Below are positions 1 through 11,531 of a stretch of DNA of 64,000 nucleotides, in pieces. Origin of the DNA: Hyperoplus lanceolatus (Eukaryota > Chordata > Actinopteri > Uranoscopiformes > Ammodytidae); assembly GCA_026929865.2 (NCBI GenBank), contig CM049418.1, positions 8,257,501 through 8,321,500 on the forward strand, given 5' to 3'. A program made the position numbers and the translations under genes. The notes under the pieces are model-generated. The model was not told the DNA's origin, did not search any database, and saw nothing but the letters and a program-made list of their open reading frames with translations. The stretch's first letter is position 1. The number at the start of each line of letters is the position of its first letter.

Positions 1-358
1 TGTCAGTAGCACATAAGGTGCGCTACTTGTTTGGTCTCATTTATCATCCTAAGACTCTATGACTGTGTTGTTATTGCCTGTGATTTCATGTCAATAGAGT
101 GACTAACCTACTTATTTTTTTAGTTACCTACTCCAAAGTATATGCTTTGCTTACTACTTTGCTTTAGAGTGTCCTCACATAAAAGCAGAAGCGGTCGATG
201 CCTTGCATTTCCGCTTTTAACGACCTCACACCAGATCAGACCTCTGAGACTTTAGATTGAGGTAACCAGAGCACTGTGCAAAGAGGTATCTGTGTTAACT
301 TACAGTACAGTATACTGAACAACTCCGGCAGCACTGTTGCTCAGATGTCTTGACCAGT

Positions 359-1522
359 ATAGGTAGATGGAAACTATGGGTTGTTCTGCTTCTGTCGCTA
401 CCTTTCCATGCCAACGGCAAAGGTACTTAAAAGAAACTACTTTTTGATCATATACCTTGAAGTCAATGTTTTTGGTTTTGGTTTAACTGAATATTTTCTG
501 TCATTTGCTTGTTCACCAAATGCATAAATAAATGAACCCAGTGATTGTATTTCATATTAAAAAAATCTGATTAATAGATGAAACTCTTGCAAAAGACATT
601 GGACGCCTACCAGATGTGGCTCCAATTTGCACCAATGGAACAGGGAATACTATCATACTGATCGTCTGTCATATCAGCACCAGGAGCAGGGAAGAAGAGT
701 GTCGTCTGGCATATCGACATGGAGAAGGCTTTGAACATAATTGCGACTCAAGGTTCAAACTCATGGAACAAAATCAGACTGTGTTTCTCCACTTGAGCAG
801 TTTAACACCAGGGGATAGTGGAAAATTACAGTTGTGTGTGCTCACAACTAGACGGAACAAATATTCTCCATCTGAATATCACTGTGGAAAGTAAGTGATT
901 TATTTTACAGCAGCAAATTTACAAATGGCCGCACATAATACTGAATCTACTTAAGTTGAATGTTTCTTTGCAAATGAGAGAATATCTGTGCTACATTTCT
1001 GACTTTTTTTTCCTTTTCTTTTCAAAGCTCAGGAGAACGAAGTAGCCAACAGCTCCACAGAAATGCCTTTAATTTTTGTTGGAATTGGTGTACTGATATT
1101 CATCATTATAACTGGAGTTATATTGGGATTTATCCACAGAAACATCCACCGTGGGTAAGAGACTGATATGCTGTAGTGCTTGAGTAAAGAGTTATAGCTT
1201 GTTTTAGGTACTACTACATCATGGAACAAATTAGTTTCCTACGCACAGAGCACCATCACCACACAGTAAATAATTAATCATTTTCATATGCGACAGAAGG
1301 CGGACAGAACCACTCAGCAGTTGTCAAACTGCGGTACTGTACACTTTGGTACTGTACACTTTACTTTTCTCTACTTTATTTTATTTTATAAACTTTTACC
1401 CTTTTATTTAAACTAAGTTTCCTTTGCAGGAACCACAAGACTTCGAGCCATACAGCACCTTCATTCAGAGAGAGAATGGACTTTATTCACTGACAATGTA
1501 CACAAACAATACAATGTACTAA
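359..1522 (+). pseudogene. V-only Ig receptor-like gene, copy 1 (disabled)
   Basis: This is a degenerate copy of the intact gene at 3874-5485. Homologous exons are 359-422 (signal peptide), 578-890 (V-type Ig domain), 1028-1154 (stalk and TM, core VLIFIIITGVILGF), 1300-1333 and 1430-1522 (tail). Two lesions are visible against copy 3. The start codon is ATA at 359-361, and the only nearby ATG (367) is out of frame. An extra A in the A-run near 823-826 shifts the frame just before the second Ig cysteine, so the GNYSC motif is lost. The tail exon remains readable and ends LYSLTMYTNNTMY then stop, with PYSTF upstream. An AATAAA lies 213 bp past the stop. The family is not one I can name. A base error in the assembly could explain the indel but not the lost start. 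Confidence 0.6.
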
Positions 1523-1734
1523 TAATAATAATTCAGTTGTGATGACACAAGTTCAAAAATGCATTTTCTAGAGTTGAAAATCTGTAGATGTATAACAGCT
1601 GTATCCTTGCATTTCATTCAGTTAATTGTTTTATATAGATTTTATGGATTGTAGATGGATTTTATTTGGTAAGTTTAATGTTTTAAAAGGTGCACACTGA
1701 GTGCATTATGCTGTTGTTCCTAGCAGAATTGTGT

Positions 1735-1740
1735 AATAAA
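1735..1740 (+). terminator. polyadenylation signal of Ig receptor copy 1
   Basis: AATAAA lies about 210 bp downstream of the stop codon of copy 1. This is a motif match plus position only. Confidence 0.4.
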
Positions 1741-2471
1741 TGAATGTTTAAAACAAAGTTTTTTCGAGCTTTTCAGTTTGTCAAATACCTGTAAAGCAAT
1801 TAAATATCACATAATTTACTGCTGATTAAACTTATAAATACAGATTTTACTTAGGTCAAACATCCCTAATATATCATCTTTGAATTTAATTCTGTTTATA
1901 CAGTAATCATAGTGTGTTACAAATAGAAATCATAGGGAAAGTGCACTTCTCGTTTTAAGCATTTTCAGGGTATTTTAGAGAATATATGGTAACACACCAC
2001 GGTGCTCTTAAACAGTTGATGTTACCTGGGGCTGTTGTATATTTCAGAGGTTTTAAACAACAGACACTAACTCAGCTCCCGCCGTCTGTGACCTTCGTCT
2101 CGGCTTCTTGTGTGGACTTCCTTTCCTAACCCCAAATCTGCCTCGAGGCCTTTGTTTCTACTAAACGTCCTGCAACAAAATCTACCACGTTATAGCCATC
2201 TCAATCTGGGTAAGTTTGTCTTTTCAAAGCGCTATGGTTGCTTAGGCACAAAGTGATGCTTTCAATAAAACCTGTATAAGAGAATCACCCACAGAGAGTT
2301 CTACCTCTAAGTCAGAGGAAGTCATGTCATGTACTTCCTTTTTAAGATGATTTTTAAGAAGTTATTTTAAGTAATTTGGGGGTTAAGGTAGCAAAATGAG
2401 TGTATCACAGTTCATATCTCACTTTAAACTGCACGCCGACAGCAGCACTGTTGTTCAGGCTTTCAGCGATT

Positions 2472-3329
2472 ATTGAGCAATGGAAGCTCTGCTTTGTCCT
2501 GCTCCTGCCCCTGAGTTTGTGTTCTGACTCTGAAGGTACAGGAGCCTTTTCATTTCAAACAGTTGATGCAATTAAGCCAGTTTTGCATGTTTGTTTGGTA
2601 AATTCATATGTATCACGTAACTTTGAATTATTAAGGGCATAGGCTATTCCACGATCTTCTGTAATTTCATCTATTCTTGTATGTGATAAGAATCCTTCAT
2701 TTGCAGTCAGGCATGAAAGATATGTATAAATAGTACAGACATTTAGTCATTAATAAAAATGTTTCTTATCATTTGCAGCGACTCTTGTGAAAACCATAGG
2801 GAGCAAACAAGACGTGACTCCAATGAAACACAGAATATCATCACACTGATAGTCTGTAATATCACAACAGAAAGGAGCATGGGAGAAGAGTGTCGTCTGC
2901 TTTATCAACCTGGAGGGAACTTTACGTATAATTGTGACTCCAAGTTCACACTTTTGACAGCGAATCAGGCTGTGTTTCTCCACCTGAGCAATTTAACTCA
3001 GGGCATAGCGGGAATTACTCATGTGACTGTTACCATGAAAATGGAACAGATATTCTGCATCTCAGTATCACAGTGGAAGGTACAAGTAGTTATTTCCCTA
3101 AATTATCAAAATCAAATAATATATTACGTATTTTGTATGTACTGAGAGGTTTTGATTTTTTTTTTACTCAAATTATTTCCCATTGTGTGTTTCAGAAGCA
3201 TTCATTGAAATGGAATTCCTCCTCTATCCTTGGATATTGTTGATCATCATCGCTGCGTTGGTCACTGCGCTGTGTATAGTTACAGAACACATACACTATA
3301 TAGTTTTACCTTTACGGTGGTTTGGCTGA
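2472..3329 (+). pseudogene. V-only Ig receptor-like gene, copy 2 (disabled)
   Basis: Second degenerate copy. Exons are 2472-2535 (signal-like, WKLCFVLLLPLSL), 2779-3079 (Ig domain) and 3196-3329 (TM, core ILLIIIAALVTALCIV, ending in TGA soon after). The position of the start codon reads ATT. In the Ig exon about 10 nt are missing near 2822, which removes the first ICTN cysteine and shifts frame. A further single base is missing near 2998-3003, just before the expected DSGNYSC. The correct frame between the two lesions still reads EECRLLYQ and FLHLSNLT. No cytoplasmic tyrosine exons follow the TM exon. It is the most decayed of the three copies. Confidence 0.6.
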
Positions 3330-3570
3330 GGACTTCTTTTATTTAATATGAAAGAGTAGGTCCTATGTACACAGGAAATGATGAGGAGAGAAAGAGAGGG
3401 CTTCAACATGCATAAAATGGGCCACAATTAAATGTTGTGCCCACAGTATTCTCTTTGCATTATAGCCTCATGAACTATAGGCTACAGTTTGTGTCGATGT
3501 GGGTTTGACGCCGGTTTCCTCTTAATAGAGGTGAGGAGGCCATGAAAGGAATCGAGCAGTAGAGACCGCG

Positions 3571-3733
3571 TTGCTTTCTATTCACAGCTCAAGCTCAGTA
3601 TGTGGCGGCCACAAGAGCAAACATGTCAGTTTCAGAAGCAAAGTGTGCAGGATATACTTCACGTTGGTTGGCTCACACTGTTGTCAACTTATGGTAGATG
3701 CACATAACAAAGGCATGAGAAGTTTTTTTCAAG
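3571..3733 (+). other. probable 5' UTR exon of Ig receptor copy 3
   Basis: A strong donor (AAG then GTAAGAG) starts at 3734, and a strong acceptor (CTCCTCCCTGCAG) ends at 3832, shortly before the ATG at 3874. This suggests a spliced 5' UTR. The left limit of the exon is not determined; 3571 is only an approximate bound. No coding function is claimed. Confidence 0.3.
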
Positions 3734-3873
3734 GTAAGAGAGTCTTATTGTGAAAGCAGAAGCTGGTGTTAGCAGCACTTCCTTTTAGGGAGAGTTAATA
3801 GTGACTTGTACCTCTGCCCTCCTCCCTGCAGCAAAGGAAATTGACTGCCAGCAGCCATCGCTTCTTGACTAGT

Positions 3874-5485
3874 ATGGCCAAATGGAAACTGTGCTTTGCC
3901 CTGCTTCTGCCACTGTGTTTTGCAGCCAAAGAAGGTAATGTACATAAAATAGTTTTCCTAATCTAACATTTTTCCAATTTACATTTTCTGAAGTTTCTCT
4001 GTTGGAGTTAAATATATGATTTTATATTCACAAGATGAAAAAATACAGTGAACTCTAACTCAGATTTTGTTTGCAGAGACTATTTCGAAATTAATTAAGG
4101 ACAAACCAGATGTGACTCCAATTTGCACCAATACAACACAGAGTATCATCACACTCATAGTCTGTAATATCAGAACAAAGAGCAGGGGAGAAGAGTGTCA
4201 ACTGCTGTATCAATATCAAGGAGACTTTAAGTATACATGTGACTCCAGGTTCACACTCATGACAGACAGTCAGACTGTGTTTCTCCACCTGAGCAGTTTA
4301 ACACCAGGGGATAGTGGAAACTACACCTGTGAGTGCACATCTCCAGGTCGATCAGATGTTCTCCATCTGAATATCACCGTGGCAGGTAAACACACTTTTT
4401 ATTTCATGCAAATTTAATGTGGTAATTTCATAAGGTTTTAGTGTTTTTTTTTAATAGTTTTTCTCTTTGCAATTTTGTTCAAGCTGAAAACACCAGAAGT
4501 AATGCACATAATCAACTTGCATTGATGGGTGCAACTATTATATTCCTCATTTTAAGCGGAGTTATCCTTGGATTAATCCTCACACGAATACGCCACAGGT
4601 GAGAGACTACTGCGTTTATATTTCTGTTTAATCATAGCTCATGTTCTTGACTACGGAAGCTGAGATAAGCAATGTTTGTAATAAAAAACATTTATTATAA
4701 ATAATTACTGAAAAGAAGCGTTTCTGTTGTGGCTATTATAATGAGCATAACTGGAAATGTTTTTCTGTGAGATAACTGGTTACCTCAAGATAACAATTCA
4801 TTCATTTCAATTCACTTGTGATCCCGAGATATTGGCATTTAATTTGAAGTAATAAGCTGAAACGTCCTTTATATTATGTTTTCTTGTTATCATGGGAATA
4901 TTAGCCTCGTTTTCTCGGATCACAATAAAATGTAATTTAAAAAAAAAGCTTCAAACATACAATTCTTGGCTTTCCGTACTTGACTGCATAGGATGCCCTT
5001 ATACAACGAAATCTTTTGTGGTGAACAAACATTTCATGCAGCATCTTCCAGATCCTTTTATCTTCATCACTTTTATCTGTCTATCAACTTCTACTTTCAC
5101 ATAAAGCTATAACAGGAAACATGGTCTTTCATTTTCTGTGCCATTAATATACATTATTGTAGCTTCATGACTTACGCATAGCTGTTTGTTTGACCCCAGC
5201 AGGCGACCACCGCCTGAACCACAGAGCAATCTTGCAAACACGGTAGTGTGCATAAATATGTAACATCTTTTGCATTCATGCCGTTCATTAAACTTTAATG
5301 ACTTTTTATTTCTAAACACATGTATCTTTCTGCAGGAGCCAGAGGACATTGAGCCGTACAGCACCTTCACAAACAGAGAGAGTGGCCTTTACTCAATTGT
5401 CAGATTAAATCGATGTGACACTAATGCCAATAACCCCAACCAATCATATTATATCTACTCTGAGGTAATGCATGTTTCACTATAG
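3874..5485 (+). CDS. Single V-type Ig domain receptor with tyrosine-rich tail (intact copy 3)
   Basis: Exons 3874-3934, 4077-4385, 4484-4598, 5203-5242 and 5336-5485 join in frame to 224 aa. Order: signal peptide (WKLCFALLLPLCFA), one V-type Ig domain with LIVCNI as the first cysteine region and DSGNYTCEC at the F strand, stalk, TM (ATIIFLILSGVILGLIL), basic anchor RIRHR, then a tail of about 65 aa. The domain also has EECQLLYQ and two N-x-S/T sites. Tail tyrosines lie in EPYSTF, GLYSIV and SYYIYSEV. The last two resemble ITIM or ITSM cores but lack the canonical residue at -2. This is a plausible leukocyte surface receptor; I cannot assign it to a named family. The GAG-GTAATG at 5462-5469 could also be a donor, so the last residues are uncertain. 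Copies 1 and 2 upstream are broken paralogs. Confidence 0.72.
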
Positions 5486-5838
5486 AGAAGAAGGCTTGTT
5501 GTCCACAAGGTGGCACCCTACAGCTCTGGAACAACTTCTGTGTATTTCAACTATCAAATTGCACTGTATCCTTTACTGTCTAAACCTGAGCATTGTAAGA
5601 GCATTACTGTTATACTATTGTTATGTAATGAAGATCAAATTGATTGATTTTTTAAGCGTTTCGTCAAAACAAATAACCTCTTTCTTTCTCTAAAATGTAG
5701 ACTCAGAATATAGAAATGTTCCAATAAGAGTGCACTTTTCATATTTGGGCTTTACATTAAGAACATTTATAAGCTCAATTAGGTTTGGATACATGACACA
5801 GATGTCTGCATTGGTATAAACTACATTGTTGCCAATGC

Positions 5839-5844
5839 AATAAA
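5839..5844 (+). terminator. polyadenylation signal of Ig receptor copy 3
   Basis: AATAAA about 355 bp after the stop of the intact V-only receptor gene. Motif and position only. Confidence 0.4.
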
Positions 5845-5849
5845 GCGAA

Positions 5850-8225
5850 CAAAAATACTGATTTAAATGATTGGAAATTGTATCGAGGTTAGATCCATGT
5901 AACCAACCAAATAAATTCCATTAGATATTTATTTTGACTTGTTTTGCTACAAGGAACGAGGAACAGTTTATTTCATTTTCAACCATAACTTAGATAGATA
6001 GATTTGAAATGTTTTGCTGTTGTTTTTCTCTGGTGTTCCCCTGAAAACACTCCCTCATATAAGTGTGACTATAGGCCACAAGCAGCTGATTGGATACCTA
6101 CCACTATCTGTTTTCCTTCGTTTCACTCTCGTAATCAAGCATAAACTGCATGCAAATGATGCTGCATTTCTTTCTTTTTGTTTGTTTGTATTTTACAGGA
6201 ATAAGAGTTTGGAAGTTTGGGCCTGTCCCAGCAGATATTATTACGAGTCAATAAAACAGATAACTTCAGCACATCTGAGGGGAAATGAGTCAGCTATCCC
6301 GTTGCATGTGACCCAGGTTTTTAGCGCACCCAATTAACATTTTCTCACACATTTTCTCTTATATTGCATCATTTTGGATCCAATCAGCAGAAATACTTCT
6401 TGAATTCCACTTTCCAGTTTACTGAACATGTACTGCTAGGGCTTTCCTCTTTTGTACTTTGAACTACTAATCATATTTACTGTACATAGAAAGACTTTAA
6501 GGTACAAGTATTTGACTTAGATTTCTGGAATGCCTTCTAGGAATCATGACCAACTCAATGAAGCACCAGTTTTTGGGTGGGGGGCTGCCCACTTGATTAC
6601 CCAGTATTCTTTTGTAGTCACACACTCACGTCATGTTGAAACCTTGTTGTTTCCTAATAACACGAGTCCAGGGACTTGACTCATGAAATGTTTTAAATAC
6701 CAGAGGTGTTGCTAGATAAACAGTGAGCTTGGCTGGACTGTTGAGTTTGATTGGCCTTCAGATAGATGCCTAAGCTAGAGAGATATAAATGGCTGTGGCT
6801 CTATAGCAGCGGAAGGAGGAAAATGATTTCTTCCAGACTCAAATCAGGAAAACTCAGCTTTAAAAAACAAAGAACACTGAAAAAACTGACTGGCAGACTA
6901 TCCACAGCTGGTGTGCAAAGATATGTTTTAAAATTCAGAGCAGTGACCCCCTTGTGACCAATATAGTTGATATGATGTGGGTTAACAACAAACTATAGGC
7001 CAAGCTTTCCTTGGAACATGATGCTTACGTAAACACAAACCAAGCCACTGGCATTGCTTTTAGCATGGCATTCTGGTTTCAAATGACGCAGCTTGGCTTC
7101 CAGGTAACACAGGTGATTTCCAGGCAGTGTTTAACCAAGGAATGGATTTCTTAAATTGCTGCAGAGGCGTCGCCAATATCAGAAACCATACTTATTTAGT
7201 CTATAGTCTGATGCATTTAAATTTAAAAAAATAAATAATGCAACATTATATCTTGTTCTACCTATTGTAGTCTTAAACCTACTGCCGAATATCAATGGAA
7301 CCTTAGACTTTGGAGTTTGCAATCTAAATGATTAATGTATTTACGTGTAAATGAAATACTGAAAGCAGAGATGATTGATAATTGAGGCGTGTTTGCTATG
7401 AACCAAAAAAGAAAGTTCTTGTATAATCAATGAATTTAAGTTGTCTTGTTAGAAGTACCATCTTCCCAATACATAACAAAACAAAAAAACATTGGGTTGT
7501 GACGAGCATCCGCTCGTCACAACCCTCCTTAAGGGGATTTATGTTCTTCCCCTCCACACGGGACAAGATAACAAACATTCATTGTGCCCAGAATATGACT
7601 CCTAGAGCAGAGGATACATAGTACGGCAGGCTTCAAGTGTTTACTGGACATGGCATTATGCAGCTGAAAGGAATTAGTTTGTGTCAGTTTTTTTTGTCTT
7701 AATGGTAGTGAAACATTGTCCAAAATGTATTTACTCTGCTCCAAAAAAGTCATGAGACTTTTTTCACAGAAGTACAATATTCTATATTAGGACTTCTCCA
7801 GCAAGTGCCTGGAACACTGTTAAAATTGAGTGACGTGTCAAATATGTGTTTGAGCATGGGAATTTGAGGTTGTCCTCTGCGGGAAATACAGCGTCAGAGC
7901 AAAACCTCGAAATACCCAGAGACACACTTCTGCTTCTGCGATTGTTTTTAACCTCAATTTACTGACAGAAGTATACAGTAAGTTTACAACTTACTGTATA
8001 TGTTGTAGCAATTAGAAGACAATACAAATCAGTATGAGTTTGGAGTCACTTAGGCTTTGCATTTTTGACCTTTGTAACCGAATAATTTCCCCTTTACTTC
8101 ATTGATTAATCAATCCTAAAATAATAATCATGTTATCTTATGAACAGAACATTCAATACAAATATAAGAAGACAGTGCCTTGTTGATGGTTAGATCAGCT
8201 GCATGGGTAAATCCCCCCCACCCCT
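5850..8225. other. intergenic, no supported gene
   Basis: Between the V-only receptor cluster and the CD200-like genes. Only short open frames with stops and no recognisable domains are present. A perfect 14-bp hairpin lies at 7494-7525. An acceptor-like site near 6199 (TTTTACAG) opens a short frame that I could not join to copy 3 without an immediate stop. Confidence 0.5.
7494..7525. repeat. perfect 14-bp inverted repeat (hairpin)
   Basis: GGGTTGTGACGAGC (7494-7507), a 4-base loop ATCC, then its exact reverse complement (7512-7525). It is isolated in intergenic sequence. It could be part of an old foldback element; no function is inferred. Confidence 0.7.
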
Positions 8226-8231
8226 TCCCTC

Positions 8232-8241
8232 TTTCAGTTTC
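8232..8241 (-). promoter_or_regulatory. ISRE-like element upstream of CD200-like A
   Basis: TTTCAGTTTC on the plus strand is GAAACTGAAA on the minus strand, an exact match to the GAAANNGAAA interferon-stimulated response core. It lies about 69 bp before the ATG at 8310. Function is inferred from motif and position. Confidence 0.4.
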
Positions 8242-8309
8242 ACTATCAGACATTTAAAGGGCTCATCAGATACAAAATTAAAGTATTTCCCGTAGAGCAG
8301 TGGACCAAC

Positions 8310-11300
8310 ATGTTGCCAATCCTGATCCTCTTCAGTTTGCTGTTTAAAGGTACGTGAAACTGACAGAGGGGTTCAACTCCCTCTACTGTATATTCACTGT
8401 ACTAGTTTATTTTTTATTACTTCATGTTTTTTGTAGTCAAATGCTTGTTTTCTATTAAAGCTTGATTTAATTCATAGACTACAGTATGATGCAGTTGTGG
8501 AGAATGTATACAGATACTCCTGATACCACAAGTAAAATACTCTCTTACTGAATAGAAAAATGTGACTTCAAGTAAAAGTATGTGGGTATAATCAGGAAAA
8601 TGTGCTAGTATTAAATGCAGAAAATGTCCGCAGTTATATATTATATAATTAGATTATTATCGCTCATGTAACAATTGAGCAAAGTTAAACTTATTTTGAA
8701 TATGTGTGTATGCACCTAATAATTATTTTAATTATGGATTAATCTGCTGATTTTTTTCTTTATTAATCGATTGATTGTTTGGTTTGTAAAAGTTGATTAG
8801 ATGACTTAAATTATCTTTTTATTGAACTGTCAACCAATGGCTTCAGTTGTACCTGTACATACTTGGGTAGTTTAGCTTATGACAAAACTTCATGTTTCAT
8901 TTACTCTTCATATTTGTTGTGTGCAAAAATCTTGATTTTTAAACTAACAAAGTAAATAAAGCTGTTAAATAATTGTGGTTGAGTAAAAAGTACGACATTT
9001 CCCTCTGAAGTGCAGTGGAGTAGAAGTAGAAATGACTTGCAAATTGCAATTAAGTATGTACATGAGTAAATGTGTTTTATACAAAATTATTCTGTATTTC
9101 TCAGCTTATCAGTATTTGCAATTTTTTTATATATTTAACTTTAAAGCTATGGTGCGTAACTTCTGTTGCCCCCATGAGGAATTCTGAGGAATTACATCAA
9201 TACTGTATGAGGAAAGCCTTCAGTGATTGTGAATGAATTTTATACCTTCTGCTGTTGGTCCAGGTTTTTCATAGCAGTAGAATCAATAACTTAAAACATA
9301 TGTGGGTACTTCTTTGTAGTTTGTAGTTTGTAAGAGAAATACAGAGAGAGTTTTGCGGAGCTGATAGGCTTAATCAACTTTGTGTCAACTTATTATGCGG
9401 TATGTGTAACCGATATGAATGCAACCAACCTTTAATAATACGAAAAAGTTGCACACTATGGCTTTAAGCCGGCACTTGCTGATTCAACTGTTTTTAATTG
9501 TAGCCTCGACGGCGCAGATCACGGGTCATGGGAACTCAGAAGCTGACAACGGCAGTAAAGCGCACTTCCGGTGTGAAATGGCCAACCCTGCAGGTATGGA
9601 AGTTACTGTTGATGGTCAATGCATTGGTTGTCCCCTTCTCTAACACAGTATGCTGTTAGTTGTAACAGCTTTGGTTAATTTGTTTGTCTCTGTAATATCT
9701 GGTTCCATTCAGAGCATTCATTACATATTTGACTGTTGTTAATTGGCTTGGATTACCGTTCCCGACAGGCGTGCTCCAGGTCACATGGCAGAGGCTTTTC
9801 AAAGACGAGTCCATTGAGAATCTGGCCACCTACAGCAAGCGCTTCGGCCTGCTAGTAAACGAGCCGTACCGGGGGAAAATCATATTCACCGAGGCGTCTC
9901 TCAGCTCGACCTCCATCACTCTGACCAACGTCACATGGGCGGATGAAAGCTGCTATATCTGTTCCTTCAACGTGTATCCTGATGGGTCCAGGAGGAGACA
10001 GACTTGCCTCACAGTGAAAGGTAAATCGAAATCAATCTCTCAGTCATTTCTGAGGAAAAAGTCTTTAGATAAAAGTCAGAAACACAGTCAGAACTCACAC
10101 AATACCTGATTAAAACCTTGCTTTTGGTGGTTGAAGCCCAACATTTTTGACCTTTTCCCTTTGATAATTTTAGTCCTCTTTTTCTATGGCCTTGATTGTG
10201 TATATTTTAACAGAAGCATTCAAGTGATCAATGAATCCTCGTCAGAATTTCTGCAGCTCTCAAAATGACCGGTTTTAATTCTCTATCAAGGTATATCCGA
10301 AGTGACAACAGAGGTCGCCAGCAGTCGACCCGAGGGGGAAGAAGAGGTGGTGAAGGCGGTTGTGTTTAGCTGCTCTGCAACAGGTAAACCAGCTCCAACC
10401 ATTGAGTGGGACTCACCTGGCGCCATTCGCTCTAACCTCCCACAGACTACAACAGTGTCAAACATTGACCGCACGTTTACCAGCAGCAGCAATCTTACCC
10501 TGCTATTGTCTCTGGACTGGAAAGGACACGTGGATTGTGTGCTGAACAGCGGCATGGCGGGACAAAGGCGGGAGAGGATGAACTTTACTATGCAAGCTGA
10601 GGATCGGACGAATACTGATGCCAAGGGTATGCCGGCTGCTTATAGGAAGTCCCTAGACCAAAATAGATCTAATTTAATAGAAAGACCAGCTTCCAAGAGA
10701 ATTAGGTTGTTGCACATCCACTGCACCTTTCCCATAATGTGACAACAGGATCATAAACAGTTTATTATGTGTAGCAGCACACATGCAAACTCATGTCAAT
10801 ATTTGCTGATTAACTTAAGGAAATTCAACCTTAGTTATTCCATTAGGTTTGACTTTGCCTTCCAACAAACTAAAGAGAAAAATGAGTCATTGAAGGGACA
10901 CCATTTATTATGACATGCCTAGTTGTTTGTGTTCCTGATGGGAAATCCTTGAAATCTACTCTTCTGAGGAAACGTATTGGAGGGTGTAGATAAGAGTGAC
11001 ATAGCTTGTAATAGTCCCTGTGAGTCAGCTGGGCAGCGACGTGCAAGAAATATGTTTACCTTCAGTTTCACTTCGTTGTAAGTGTAAGGTTTCATGTTTG
11101 AGAAAAAACCAACGTCAGGGTGCAATAAATTATGTTGACATACACCAGCTCCACTGGGAAGCTGTCAGTAAAAAGTATGCCACTGTAAAACTTTCCCACC
11201 TTCCTCTTTTTTTAGGGAAATGTATTTAACCTCTGCCCTGTGCAAGCTAACCCTGTTGTCTAATTTTCTGTAGGAGGGAAAGCACAGTCTCGGTCAGGGA

Positions 11301-11531
11301 CTGCACTCACTGTCAGTGTTGTCATCATCATTTCCTTAATCGTGGCTGGCGCTGTACTATTGCGAAGGAGGTGAGATTTGTCACACTTGGTCACTTATGT
11401 ACATGTAGCCGAAGTGTCCTTATGTGAAAGTAATTAGCCCAGTGATACAGTATCTTATCTGCATGTAAAATAAACTCTTTGTCTTCTCTCCTGGCAGGTT
11501 AAAGGGCAAGAGAAGAAATGAAAATGTCTGA
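8310..11531 (+). CDS. cd200: CD200-like A (OX-2 membrane glycoprotein, short tail)
   Basis: Exons 8310-8349, 9504-9593, 9769-10020, 10291-10626, 11274-11370 and 11498-11531 are phase-consistent and give 282 aa. Order: signal peptide (MLPILILFSLLFK), V domain split by a 175-bp intron (HFRCEM, then VLQVTWQRL and SCYICSFNVYPDG), C2 domain (VFSCSATGKPAPTIEW, VDCVLNSG), TM (LTVSVVIIISLIVAGAVLL) and a short basic tail, RRRLKGKRRNENV. CD200 is a two-Ig ligand for inhibitory CD200R on myeloid cells. The YxC...TCLTV pattern and the short motif-less tail match that family. The divided V exon differs from paralogs B-D. A second possible start (9458) lies inside a transposable-element end and joins the same frame. 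CD200 family membership is secure; one-to-one orthology is inferred. Confidence 0.8.
9145..9463. mobile_element. MITE with TTAA target duplication, inside CD200-like A intron 1
   Basis: Left end AGCTATGGTGCGTAACTT and right end (read in reverse) AGCCATAGTGTGCAACTT form imperfect terminal inverted repeats of about 18 bp. Both sides are flanked by TTAA (9141-9144 and 9464-9467). At 319 bp with no open frame it is non-autonomous. TTAA target sites are typical of piggyBac and Kolobok superfamilies; the family is not resolved. Its right end lies about 40 bp from the exon 2 acceptor and contains ATG at 9458-9460. Confidence 0.7.

Noticed and set aside
5472-6337. Possible extra tail exon of the V-only receptor at about 6200
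   Set aside because: Joining the GTAATG donor at 5465 to the acceptor near 6199 gives an immediate stop, and no alternative phase fits, so it was not added.
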